Source: Ensifer adhaerens
GTDB taxonomy: Bacteria > Pseudomonadota > Alphaproteobacteria > Rhizobiales > Rhizobiaceae
Direction of reading: 5' to 3'
Assembly (NCBI RefSeq): GCF_001270265.1
Contig: NZ_LGAP01000032.1
Coordinates: forward strand, 1-64,000
Length of the DNA stretch: 64,000 nucleotides
In this document: positions 44,056 through 51,440 of the stretch, in pieces
Position numbering within the stretch: the first letter of the stretch is position 1
Layout of the letters: each line of letters begins with the position of its first letter
The notes under the pieces: generated by a model
Told to the model about the DNA's origin: nothing
The model's database searches: none
What the model saw: the letters and a program-made list of their open reading frames with translations, nothing else
Translations under genes and position numbers: made by a program

Positions 44056-45228
44056 CTATTTGAAATCGACCCAGGCGGAGCCCGCATCTGCCGAGCGGAC
44101 GCAGTTCTCCAGCCAGCGCACGCCTTCCGTGCCGGCTTTTATTCCCGGGTAATGATGCGTTTTCAGGAAGGCCTCGTCACCGTGGCTCTTCGCGTCGATT
44201 GCTTGGGCGATCCAGAGATAGATGTTGGCCCAGCTATCGCCCAGACCTTCGGTGTGAAGCGCGCCCATGCGATCGACCGCAAGGCTTTCTTCTTCCAAAT
44301 AAGGCATGCCGTGATGGAGCGTGCGATTGGGTTCGCCCTGGACTTCATAGATCAATTGGTCGGGATGGGCATCCGACCATTCGATCGATGCCTTGGAACC
44401 AGTGAAACGATAGCGCTGCGAGCCCATATTGCCGGCATTGACGGACGATACCCAAAGACGACCGCGCGCGCCGTTGTCATAGTGCATCAAAACGGTGGCG
44501 TGGTCTTCCAGCGGTGCGCGGCTCGGAATGAATGCCTTGCGGTCGCAAAGAAGTTTCTCAATTTTCAGATCCGGCAGGACGATCTCTGACAGGTAATAGA
44601 GATGCGTTCCGATGTCACCGAGAACGAAGGTCGGGCCGGCCGTCTTTGGGTTCGTGCGCCACTTCACTGCTTCCGGTGCGCCGACGTCGTCACCCGAATT
44701 GAAGCCGTGCGTGTATTGAAGGTCGACGATGCGGATCTCACCCAGTATTCCCTTGGCGACCATCGCAGCCATCTGGTGCACCAGCGGATGGCCAGTGAAA
44801 CCGTAGGTCACGCCAACGATCAATCCCTTCTCGTTGGCCAGCTTCTCGATCTCCTCGCATTCGACGACGGTGAAGAAGAGAGGCTTTTCGCAGATCACAT
44901 GGATGCCGGCTTCCAGGCAGGCCTTCGTGATCTCGTAGTGAGTGAAGTTCGGAGTCGCGATCGAGACAACCTCGACGCCGTCCTCGCGCGCCGACTCGTT
45001 CGCGATCAGCTCCTTGTAGTCGGCGTAGCAACGGTCCGCCTCGATGCCGAGCTTTACGCCGAAGTCACGTCCGCGTTCGGCGTCCAAGTCAAAGGCGCCA
45101 CATATCAGTTTGTATGTTCCGTCACGTTGCGCACCTGTACGATGTTTGTAGCCGACCTGGCCAGTTCGGCCGCCTCCCACCATCCCCCAGCGGAGCGGGC
45201 GCGATATCTGTCTTTCACCATTGATCAT
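44056..45228 (-). CDS. Gfo/Idh/MocA-family NAD(P)-dependent oxidoreductase
   Basis: A 390-residue protein. The Rossmann motif is GMVGGGRTGQVG; the EKP motif is present as CEKPLFF, with the substrate-binding D-x3-H seen as DIGTHLYYL. In the iol operon it most likely oxidises an inositol or inosose (IolG, IolW or IolX-like). ATG 45228 follows GGGGGAG; a longer frame to 45312 has no ribosome site. It is separated from iolH by a gap of about 140 bases containing two stem-loops. Confidence 0.85.
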   Translation of the reverse strand: MINGERQISRPLRWGMVGGGRTGQVGYKHRTGAQRDGTYKLICGAFDLDAERGRDFGVKLGIEADRCYADYKELIANESAREDGVEVVSIATPNFTHYEITKACLEAGIHVICEKPLFFTVVECEEIEKLANEKGLIVGVTYGFTGHPLVHQMAAMVAKGILGEIRIVDLQYTHGFNSGDDVGAPEAVKWRTNPKTAGPTFVLGDIGTHLYYLSEIVLPDLKIEKLLCDRKAFIPSRAPLEDHATVLMHYDNGARGRLWVSSVNAGNMGSQRYRFTGSKASIEWSDAHPDQLIYEVQGEPNRTLHHGMPYLEEESLAVDRMGALHTEGLGDSWANIYLWIAQAIDAKSHGDEAFLKTHHYPGIKAGTEGVRWLENCVRSADAGSAWVDFK

Positions 45229-45349
45229 TTCAGTTACTCCCCCGGCACTGCGCCGGCTCTTGTGTTTGGCAAAGCTCCGCCATTCGGCGGACAAAGCCCG
45301 CCGGTTGCGCAAACCGTCATTTCGAATGGGCCCGCCCCGTGGCGGACTA

Positions 45350-45371
45350 TTGAGACCGTATCAGCGGTCTC
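45350..45371 (-). other. stem-loop at the end of iolH
   Basis: GAGACCG and CGGTCTC pair across a six-base loop, overlapping the iolH stop. No T-run follows; it may stabilise or process the mRNA rather than end it. Confidence 0.4.
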
Positions 45372-46269
45372 ACTTCTTGTGCTTGTCGATGTACCTGTTG
45401 ATCTCGGAGCACATAAAGCGTCCGGACTCGTCTGCTTTGTCCTCCCAGGCGAAGACGCAGGAAGTCATGATTCCGTCGAAGCCGATATCGGCCAGCGTTC
45501 CGAAGAAGTCCTCCCACGGAACCTCACCTTGGCCGATATTAAGGTGCTGGTGCACCCGTGCCTGGGTACCGGGCGGGTTGAGGATGTAACGCAGGCCCGA
45601 GCTTGCCTTGTGATTGAACGTGTCGCCAACATGGACGTGGGCAAGGACGTCCTTCGCCTCGCGCAGCATCGCCTTGGTATCGTCGCCGAAATAGAAGGTA
45701 TGCGGGGCACAGTAGAGGAACTTGACGTTCCTCGAGTTGACCGTGCGGATGATGTCGAGTGCCGGCTGGAGCGTCTCGCACCAGTCTTCCGGGTGAGGCT
45801 CGACATTGAGCTGGATGCCTTCACGCTCGAAGATCGGCACCAGTTCCTCCATCGAGCGCCACCATGCATCCTCGCAGGCCTCGATCATCGAGCCAGTGTG
45901 GCAGCAGTAGCAGGAACCCTTGTCGGGATGCGGACCGCGGCCGAATTCCGAGTTCATCGTATCGACTTCCAGCTCGACGGCGATTTCGATGGCACGCTTC
46001 CAGTGTTTCACCGCTGCCTGGCGCTCGGTCTCGTCGTTGGAAGCCCAGCGATACATCGGCAGAAGGGAGGCAATCCCGACATCGGCTTCCTTCAGCGCCT
46101 TCTTGAGGGTCTTGATGCGTTCCGGAAACACGCGCGGCGCCTTGAACCATTCCAGGAAGTCGGCGCGCGGGCTAAGCTCGATCCAGTCGAAGCCGAGCTC
46201 CTTCACCTTGCCTGGAAGCTCTTCCAGGCTGAGATGTCGATGCATGAACGGGTCAATGGCGATCTTCAT
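45370..46269 (-). CDS. iolH: IolH-like TIM-barrel protein of inositol catabolism
   Basis: A 299-residue xylose isomerase-like barrel. MKIAIDPFMHRHLSLEELPG, WIELSPR, VDTMNSEFGRGP, LRYILNPPGTQARVHQHLNI and VCV/SCVFAWED-type segments follow what I recall of Bacillus IolH. IolH is found in many iol operons, but its reaction is not well established. A metal site is suggested by E, D and H in these motifs. It lies between the sugar ABC transporter ATPase and the Gfo/Idh/MocA gene. Confidence 0.82.
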   Translation of the reverse strand: MKIAIDPFMHRHLSLEELPGKVKELGFDWIELSPRADFLEWFKAPRVFPERIKTLKKALKEADVGIASLLPMYRWASNDETERQAAVKHWKRAIEIAVELEVDTMNSEFGRGPHPDKGSCYCCHTGSMIEACEDAWWRSMEELVPIFEREGIQLNVEPHPEDWCETLQPALDIIRTVNSRNVKFLYCAPHTFYFGDDTKAMLREAKDVLAHVHVGDTFNHKASSGLRYILNPPGTQARVHQHLNIGQGEVPWEDFFGTLADIGFDGIMTSCVFAWEDKADESGRFMCSEINRYIDKHKK

Positions 46270-46295
46270 GAGGGTTTCTTTCTATCCATATCAAA

Positions 46296-47117
46296 TCAGT
46301 TTGGCGTAACCGGGGGAGGATGGCCCTCATGGGCAGCCATGTAGCTCTCCACCTCGGCGCCAAGGTTCGCCAGGGCCTCACCACCCGCCATGAGATCGGT
46401 GATTTCCTCGCGGGTCTTTTCACCCTTTCGGAAGTTGGCGGCGACCGCCCCACGGATGAGGACAGCGAAGTGGTCGCCGACGGCCATCGCATGTGTCACC
46501 TGGTGCGTTATGAAGATAACGGCTATGCCACGCTTCTTCGCTTCAAGGACGATGCGCAGAACGTGTGATGCCTGTTTGACACCCAATGCTGCGGTCGGCT
46601 CGTCGAGGATCAGAACGCGTGCGCCGAAATGGACTGCACGCGCGATCGCAAGAGATTGACGCTCGCCCCCTGACAGGCCGCCGATCAACCGGTCACCGTC
46701 ATCGATCCGGGTGATTCCGAATTCCTGCACAGCTTTTACAGCGATTTCGTTGGCCTTCCTTCGATCATAGATCTTGAACGGCCAGAATCCCTTTGTCGGT
46801 TCTGCTCCGATGAAGAACGAGCGGCCGATGCTCATCAGAGGAAACGTTCCGCCGAACTGGTGGACGGTGGAAATACCCATTTGTTGGGCGTCGCGTGGCC
46901 CGTGAAAGTCCACAGGCTTTCCATCCATCAGCACCTCGCCGGTAGTCGGCTTGTAAACGCCCGCCAGCGTCTTGATGAGGGTAGATTTACCGGCGCCGTT
47001 GTCGCCAAGAAGGCACAGAACCTCACCTGCATCCACCTTGAGCGAGATGTCATTAAGGACGTCGATTGGGCCAAAGGATTTATTGACGTTCCTGAGTTCG
47101 AGAATTGGAGTGCTCAT
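46296..47117 (-). CDS. sugar ABC transporter ATPase, single-domain (FrcA type)
   Basis: A 273-residue ABC ATPase with Walker A GDNGAGKSTLI, a Q-loop carrying VHQFGG, signature LSGGERQ and Walker B VLILDEPTAALG. Carbohydrate ABC importers usually have a duplicated ATPase, but the FrcA-like type has one domain, as here. It works with the permease and binding protein encoded upstream. Context suggests an inositol importer. Confidence 0.9.
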   Translation of the reverse strand: MSTPILELRNVNKSFGPIDVLNDISLKVDAGEVLCLLGDNGAGKSTLIKTLAGVYKPTTGEVLMDGKPVDFHGPRDAQQMGISTVHQFGGTFPLMSIGRSFFIGAEPTKGFWPFKIYDRRKANEIAVKAVQEFGITRIDDGDRLIGGLSGGERQSLAIARAVHFGARVLILDEPTAALGVKQASHVLRIVLEAKKRGIAVIFITHQVTHAMAVGDHFAVLIRGAVAANFRKGEKTREEITDLMAGGEALANLGAEVESYMAAHEGHPPPVTPN

Positions 47118-47126
47118 AGCTGCCCC

Positions 47127-48131
47127 TCACTTCTTCTTCGGCGAATAGGTCAGGGCCATGATGCGGAACGTGTTATTCATCAACACGGCCAGCAGCAGCA
47201 TGACGCCGATGATCAGGCTCGACCAGTTGCGGTCAAAAGTCGTGAAGTAGATGCCCTGGTTGACAATCGCGAAGGTAATCGTGCCGAGGAAAATTCCGAC
47301 GATGGAACCAAAACCACCCGTCAGCAGAACACCGCCGACCACAACTGCGATGATCGAATTGAAGATGAATGTCATGCCGGCAGAGACCTGCGCGACGTTG
47401 AACAAGATCGCCTGACACATCCCGACAAAGGCTGCGCTAACGGACGACAGCACAAAGAGTGTCACAGTAAGCTTGTCGGTTGGAATACCTGCATTTCGCG
47501 CGCTCACGCGGTCGCCGCCCATGGCGAAGATCCAGTTCCCGAACGGCGAAAAATGGACATAGAATATGTAGAGAGCCGTAAGGGCGATCCACCAGAAAAT
47601 TGTTACCTGGAAGCTTCCACCGACGAAAGATCCGAAGATCGACTTGGCTATCACGCCGGATTCGGCTGGACTGAGCGCCACGCTCGTTGTCCCTGTCCAA
47701 AGCACGGAAAAGCCCAGTATCAAGCCCTGCACCGCGAACAGAGTGCCAAGTGTCACAATGAGCGATGGTACTGCAGTCCGAATGACCAGGAAGCCGTTGA
47801 TCAAGCCGACCACCAGCCCCAAGCTCAAAGCGCCCAGAATGCCCACCCAGATCGGCATGTCGTAGGTGCCGGTGATGATCGCGACCGTGAGCGCGCCCGC
47901 TGGGATCATGGCGCCGATGGAAATATCGAGCTCACCAGATATCATCAACAACCCCACAGGGAATGCTATGATACCAAGGTTCGCCGCAACGTTAAGCCAG
48001 CTGGCGGCACCGGCTGGCTTCAGGAATTCAACGCTCCCGAAGACAACGAAGAAAATGAGCACGAAAGCGAGGCCGAGGAAGGCACCGGATTCGGGACGTC
48101 GAATAAGATCACCCAAGGACAGGTTTTTCAC
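47127..48131 (-). CDS. sugar ABC transporter permease (RbsC/FrcC type)
   Basis: A 334-residue permease of the RbsC superfamily with 8-10 helices. LLMISGELDISIGAMIPAGA is the conserved family motif and GGVLLTGGFGSIVGIFLGT the coupling region. It begins with GTG 48131, nine bases after GGGAG; the earlier frame upstream is not supported. It lies between ATPase and binding-protein genes of one operon. Confidence 0.9.
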   Translation of the reverse strand: MKNLSLGDLIRRPESGAFLGLAFVLIFFVVFGSVEFLKPAGAASWLNVAANLGIIAFPVGLLMISGELDISIGAMIPAGALTVAIITGTYDMPIWVGILGALSLGLVVGLINGFLVIRTAVPSLIVTLGTLFAVQGLILGFSVLWTGTTSVALSPAESGVIAKSIFGSFVGGSFQVTIFWWIALTALYIFYVHFSPFGNWIFAMGGDRVSARNAGIPTDKLTVTLFVLSSVSAAFVGMCQAILFNVAQVSAGMTFIFNSIIAVVVGGVLLTGGFGSIVGIFLGTITFAIVNQGIYFTTFDRNWSSLIIGVMLLLAVLMNNTFRIMALTYSPKKK

Positions 48132-48225
48132 GCAATTCACTCCCAGTGTTGGCTGCTTCGAAGTGCGGATGCATCCGCCGATCCGCAGCGTTTGTGGCGG
48201 CTCGGCGCGAAACATCGACTTGCGA

Positions 48226-49200
48226 TCAGCGCGCGCCCTTCGAGACGCCCGCCAGGGTTGCCTCAATGTTGGACTTGTCAACGATACTCGGACCGGTGAG
48301 AACTGGTGACGTCGGAAGTTCCGTCCCAAAGTCGATCGCAGAGGCCAGAAGTGTTACAGCCAGGAGCGACTGGAGGTAGGGCTGCTGGTCGATCGCGAAG
48401 CTCTGAGTTCCGCTCTTGATACGGTCAAGGCCGGATTGGTTGAGGTCGAAGGTGCCCAGCAGAACGCCCTCGGTCTTCCCAGCCTGCTGGATACCAATGG
48501 CAGCTGAGTCCGCGTCGCCAGCTGAGATCGTGATCACGCCGTCGATCTTGGAGTCTTGAAGTAGTGTTGCCTTGATGGCCTCGGCAACGGCGGTGGCATC
48601 GCCAAAGCTAGTTGCGGGTAAGGGCAGCTGGTTGCCAGCACCGCCACTCTTGGTGATGCCCTCGATGACACCCTTGCAACGCGCTTCCAAGTTGGCGGCG
48701 CCCGGAACGGTGTTCACGCAGAGGACGTTTTTCTTGCCATTCTTGAAGAAATATTCGCCGCCGGCGACGCCCGCAAGATATTCGTCCGAGCCGACATAGT
48801 TGATTGCGCCGAGTTCCTTGGCTTTATCGATCCCGCCAGCATTCATCAGAATGACTTTAATGCCAGCTGCGACGGCTTCCTTGATAGCCGGATCCTCGCC
48901 TTCAGGGACCCAGTTCGGGATAACCAGACCATCAACCTTCTGGCTAATTGCCGTCTGAATGAGCTGGACAACATCGGGGGCGAAGTTGTCATAGGTCTGA
49001 AGGCGCAGGTAATTTACCTTGCCGCCGTTCGCTTCGACGACCAAACGAGCATCATCAACACCTTTCTTAATCAGGTTCCAGAAAGCGTCGTCGTTCTTGC
49101 CGCCTACGACGGCGATGTTAGCGGCCATGGCCGCAGGCACAGCGAAAGTAACGGCAGTGGCTGCAAGCAACGCGACGCTAAAGCGCTTAATACTCTTCAT
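48226..49200 (-). CDS. sugar ABC transporter substrate-binding protein
   Basis: A 324-residue periplasmic binding protein. A Sec signal peptide (FSVALLAATAVTFAVPAAMA) is followed by NIAVVGGKNDDAFWNLIKKG, the RbsB/FrcB-type fold. ATG 49200 follows GGGAGGAG. It is the first gene of the leftward transporter operon and divergent from lacI, so inositol or a related polyol is the likely ligand. Confidence 0.9.
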   Translation of the reverse strand: MKSIKRFSVALLAATAVTFAVPAAMAANIAVVGGKNDDAFWNLIKKGVDDARLVVEANGGKVNYLRLQTYDNFAPDVVQLIQTAISQKVDGLVIPNWVPEGEDPAIKEAVAAGIKVILMNAGGIDKAKELGAINYVGSDEYLAGVAGGEYFFKNGKKNVLCVNTVPGAANLEARCKGVIEGITKSGGAGNQLPLPATSFGDATAVAEAIKATLLQDSKIDGVITISAGDADSAAIGIQQAGKTEGVLLGTFDLNQSGLDRIKSGTQSFAIDQQPYLQSLLAVTLLASAIDFGTELPTSPVLTGPSIVDKSNIEATLAGVSKGAR

Positions 49201-49292
49201 AATTTCTCCTCCCGTTTCACGTCATCTCAAGGACGTGAATGCATGTTGAACTGTAGCGCGCGGAATGCCAAAATGAAATCGAGTTGGCGTGC

Positions 49293-49311
49293 TGGAACAT
49301 ATTTCGTTCCA
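49293..49311. promoter_or_regulatory. LacI-type operator candidate TGGAAC-N7-GTTCCA
   Basis: TGGAACATATTTCGTTCCA is a perfect inverted repeat with a central 7-base spacer, lying in the space between the binding-protein and lacI genes, 38 bases before the lacI start. LacI-family operators are palindromes of this size. It probably controls both genes. Confidence 0.55.
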
Positions 49312-49348
49312 AAACGTATCATTCACGGATGGCATGGTGGAGAGCGCG

Positions 49349-50389
49349 ATGAACAGACCGACAATATCTGACCTGGCGAATACTGCTGGCGTAAGCCTGT
49401 CCACGGTCAACAGGCTCCTGCACGGTACGGGAGCCGTTCGGGCCGACACAGTTGACCGGATCCTCGATGCCGCGGACAAGATTGGCTTTTATGGGTTGGG
49501 GGCATTGCGCCAACGCAAACATGACAATCTTCCTCGCCGCCGGTTCGCTTTTCTCCTGCAGCAGTCTCATCGGCCCCTTTACCAATTGTGGGCAGAAGCA
49601 CTGACGGCGGCGGCCTGCAGAAGGAACGATGCCGTGATCGAACCGAATGTCATATTTGAGGACGATTTGTCTCCGGAGGCAGTCTCCGCCAACCTGCTGA
49701 GGATTGGCGAGACGGCAGATGCTGTGGCAGTCATCACTGCCGATCACCCCTTGGTAAGCCAGGCGATCGACGATTTGCGCGGTAGAGGAGTTCCTGTCGT
49801 CGCATATGTCACCGATCTGTCTGCCGCCAGCCGCGCCGGGTTTGTGGGTACCGACAACTGGAAGAGGGGAAGAACTGCCGCGTGGTTTATCAGCCAAACC
49901 GCCGACGGGGCCGGGAAGGTGTTTCCTCTCGTCGGCAGCAATCGATATCAGTGCCAGGATATAGCTGATGCCAGCTTCCGTTCATACATGCGAGAAAACG
50001 CCCCTTCTTTTCAGATCAGCGATACGCTCCTCACGCATGAGGAGCCGGAAAACGCCTACGAGATCGTACGCAGCCTGATTTTGCAGGAACCGGAGATCAA
50101 GGGCATTTTCGTCAACGGCGGCGGTATATCGGGCGTGTTGCGCGCTATGCGCGAGCTCCCGGCTGAGCGACAGAATAAGATCCGCATCGTCTGCAGCGAC
50201 GTGGGGCCAGAAACACGCAAAGGGTTGAGCGAGGGGCTGATCACAGCATCATTGTCCCATCCACTAGACAAAATGCCTGCGGAGCTCATCGATGTCATGC
50301 TGCGACTGATCGATCGCCGTGATACATCCTCGATAGAACAGCGCATTGTCCCGTTTGATATCCTTACACCCGAGAGTATATGGACATAA
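49349..50389 (+). CDS. LacI-family transcriptional regulator
   Basis: A 346-residue protein. The N-terminus [20 protein letters not shown] is a LacI helix-turn-helix, with a hinge [12 protein letters not shown], followed by a periplasmic-binding-like ligand domain. ATG 49349 follows GGAGAG; two upstream starts (49289, 49334) lack such sites. It probably represses the divergent sugar importer and the inositol genes, released by inositol or an intermediate. Confidence 0.88.
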   Translation: MNRPTISDLANTAGVSLSTVNRLLHGTGAVRADTVDRILDAADKIGFYGLGALRQRKHDNLPRRRFAFLLQQSHRPLYQLWAEALTAAACRRNDAVIEPNVIFEDDLSPEAVSANLLRIGETADAVAVITADHPLVSQAIDDLRGRGVPVVAYVTDLSAASRAGFVGTDNWKRGRTAAWFISQTADGAGKVFPLVGSNRYQCQDIADASFRSYMRENAPSFQISDTLLTHEEPENAYEIVRSLILQEPEIKGIFVNGGGISGVLRAMRELPAERQNKIRIVCSDVGPETRKGLSEGLITASLSHPLDKMPAELIDVMLRLIDRRDTSSIEQRIVPFDILTPESIWT

Positions 50390-50399
50390 GCAATGAGGG

Positions 50400-50788
50400 T
50401 CTGCGGGGATTTGCCGGAACAGAGATTCGGCCACAGCCTCCTGCCGCGGCAGAATATCCTCTACCGACAGGCCGGTGAGCATCGTTCGCACGCCGCAGGA
50501 AATGTCGAAGCCGACGCCGCCGGCAGAGACCACGCCTCCCTCCGCCGGATCGAAGGCGGCCACGCCGCCGATCGGAAACCCATAACCCCAATGGGCATCG
50601 GGCATCGCGATAGAGGCAGACACGATCCCCGGCAGGGTGGCGACGTTGCAGGCCTGCTGACCAACCTTATCGTCCATCTCGGTGATAAGTTGCTCACCCG
50701 CGAAAATGATCGCCGGCACGCGCATCGCTCCGGTCGGTTCGATGCGCCACGTAACCGGATTGAGCTCAGGGAAACTTGCCGGGTTCAT
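50400..50788 (-). pseudogene. rtcB: RtcB RNA ligase gene, 3'-truncated
   Basis: About 129 N-terminal residues of Rtc[21 protein letters not shown] and [16 protein letters not shown], with metal ligands D95 and C98. Similarity ends abruptly at about 50400, ten bases past the divergent-end lacI stop, and the remaining two-thirds of the enzyme (with the GMP-accepting histidine) is gone. The sequence beyond is shadow of lacI. The gene is therefore inactive. ATG 50788 follows GAGGTG, nine bases after archease. Confidence 0.85.
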
Positions 50789-50797
50789 CGAAGCACC

Positions 50798-51235
50798 TCA
50801 CACATCGATGACGCATTGTGCAGACCAGAGGCCATTGTCGTCTCGCGCCACCTTCAATGCCGTGAGCGTGGCTCCCTTCGGTTCGCAAGCCGGTGCATGT
50901 CGCACCACGTCAACGAACTCACCCCAGAGCGAGCCCCGTAAAGCAAGTCCTTCTATGCGGATCGCGAAGCACCCGAAAAGCATCTTGCGGGTCGCCATCT
51001 CGTAGATTATGGCGTCGAGCCAGTCCACGAAGAGCAATTCCAGGTCGTTTTGACGGCATTCTACATCAACCCGGCTATCCGCGGCGATCGGACTGTAGGT
51101 GACAATCCGGGTTAGGCCCAAGGCGGCGTGCTCGAAGGCCTCCACAACAGACCGACCTCTTCCGCACACCCCGATGTCGGCGTCATGATGGAAATGCTCC
51201 CAGCCAAATCCGGATATCTGGCCGGTGGCGTTCAT
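50798..51235 (-). CDS. archease
   Basis: A 145-residue archease: WEHFHHDADIGVCGRG near the N-terminus, ELLFVDWLDAIIYEMATRKM in the centre and a DNGLWSAQCVIDV C-terminus carrying acidic metal ligands. Archease activates RtcB-type RNA ligases by promoting guanylylation. It appears complete, but its partner rtcB, immediately downstream in the same operon, is truncated. I start it at ATG 51235 since earlier frames lack similarity. Confidence 0.82.
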   Translation of the reverse strand: MNATGQISGFGWEHFHHDADIGVCGRGRSVVEAFEHAALGLTRIVTYSPIAADSRVDVECRQNDLELLFVDWLDAIIYEMATRKMLFGCFAIRIEGLALRGSLWGEFVDVVRHAPACEPKGATLTALKVARDDNGLWSAQCVIDV

Positions 51236-51440
51236 TGCAGGCCATCCCTTCCACCGACCTGCCGAACACTCCGGAGTGAAAGGTCGGTGCGCGGCGAAAC
51301 CATACCATGCTGCCCCCTCGCCGTCGAGAAAACGGGCCGTGCCAGCCATGGGACTTGGCCTGCGGCAAGAGTTCGTCGGGCGTGCGCGACCTACCCCCTT
51401 CGCTTGTCATCGGCGGTTGACTGCAGGAGGGACCGTGCCG

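Noticed and set aside
44602-46344. 580-codon plus-strand open frame opposite the Gfo/Idh/MocA and iolH genes
   Set aside because: It is antisense to two well-supported genes, has no ribosome site or recognisable domain, and arises from GC-rich codon use.
46860-48299. 479-codon plus-strand frame opposite the sugar permease
   Set aside because: Mirror of a polytopic permease; charged, low-complexity translation and no family similarity.
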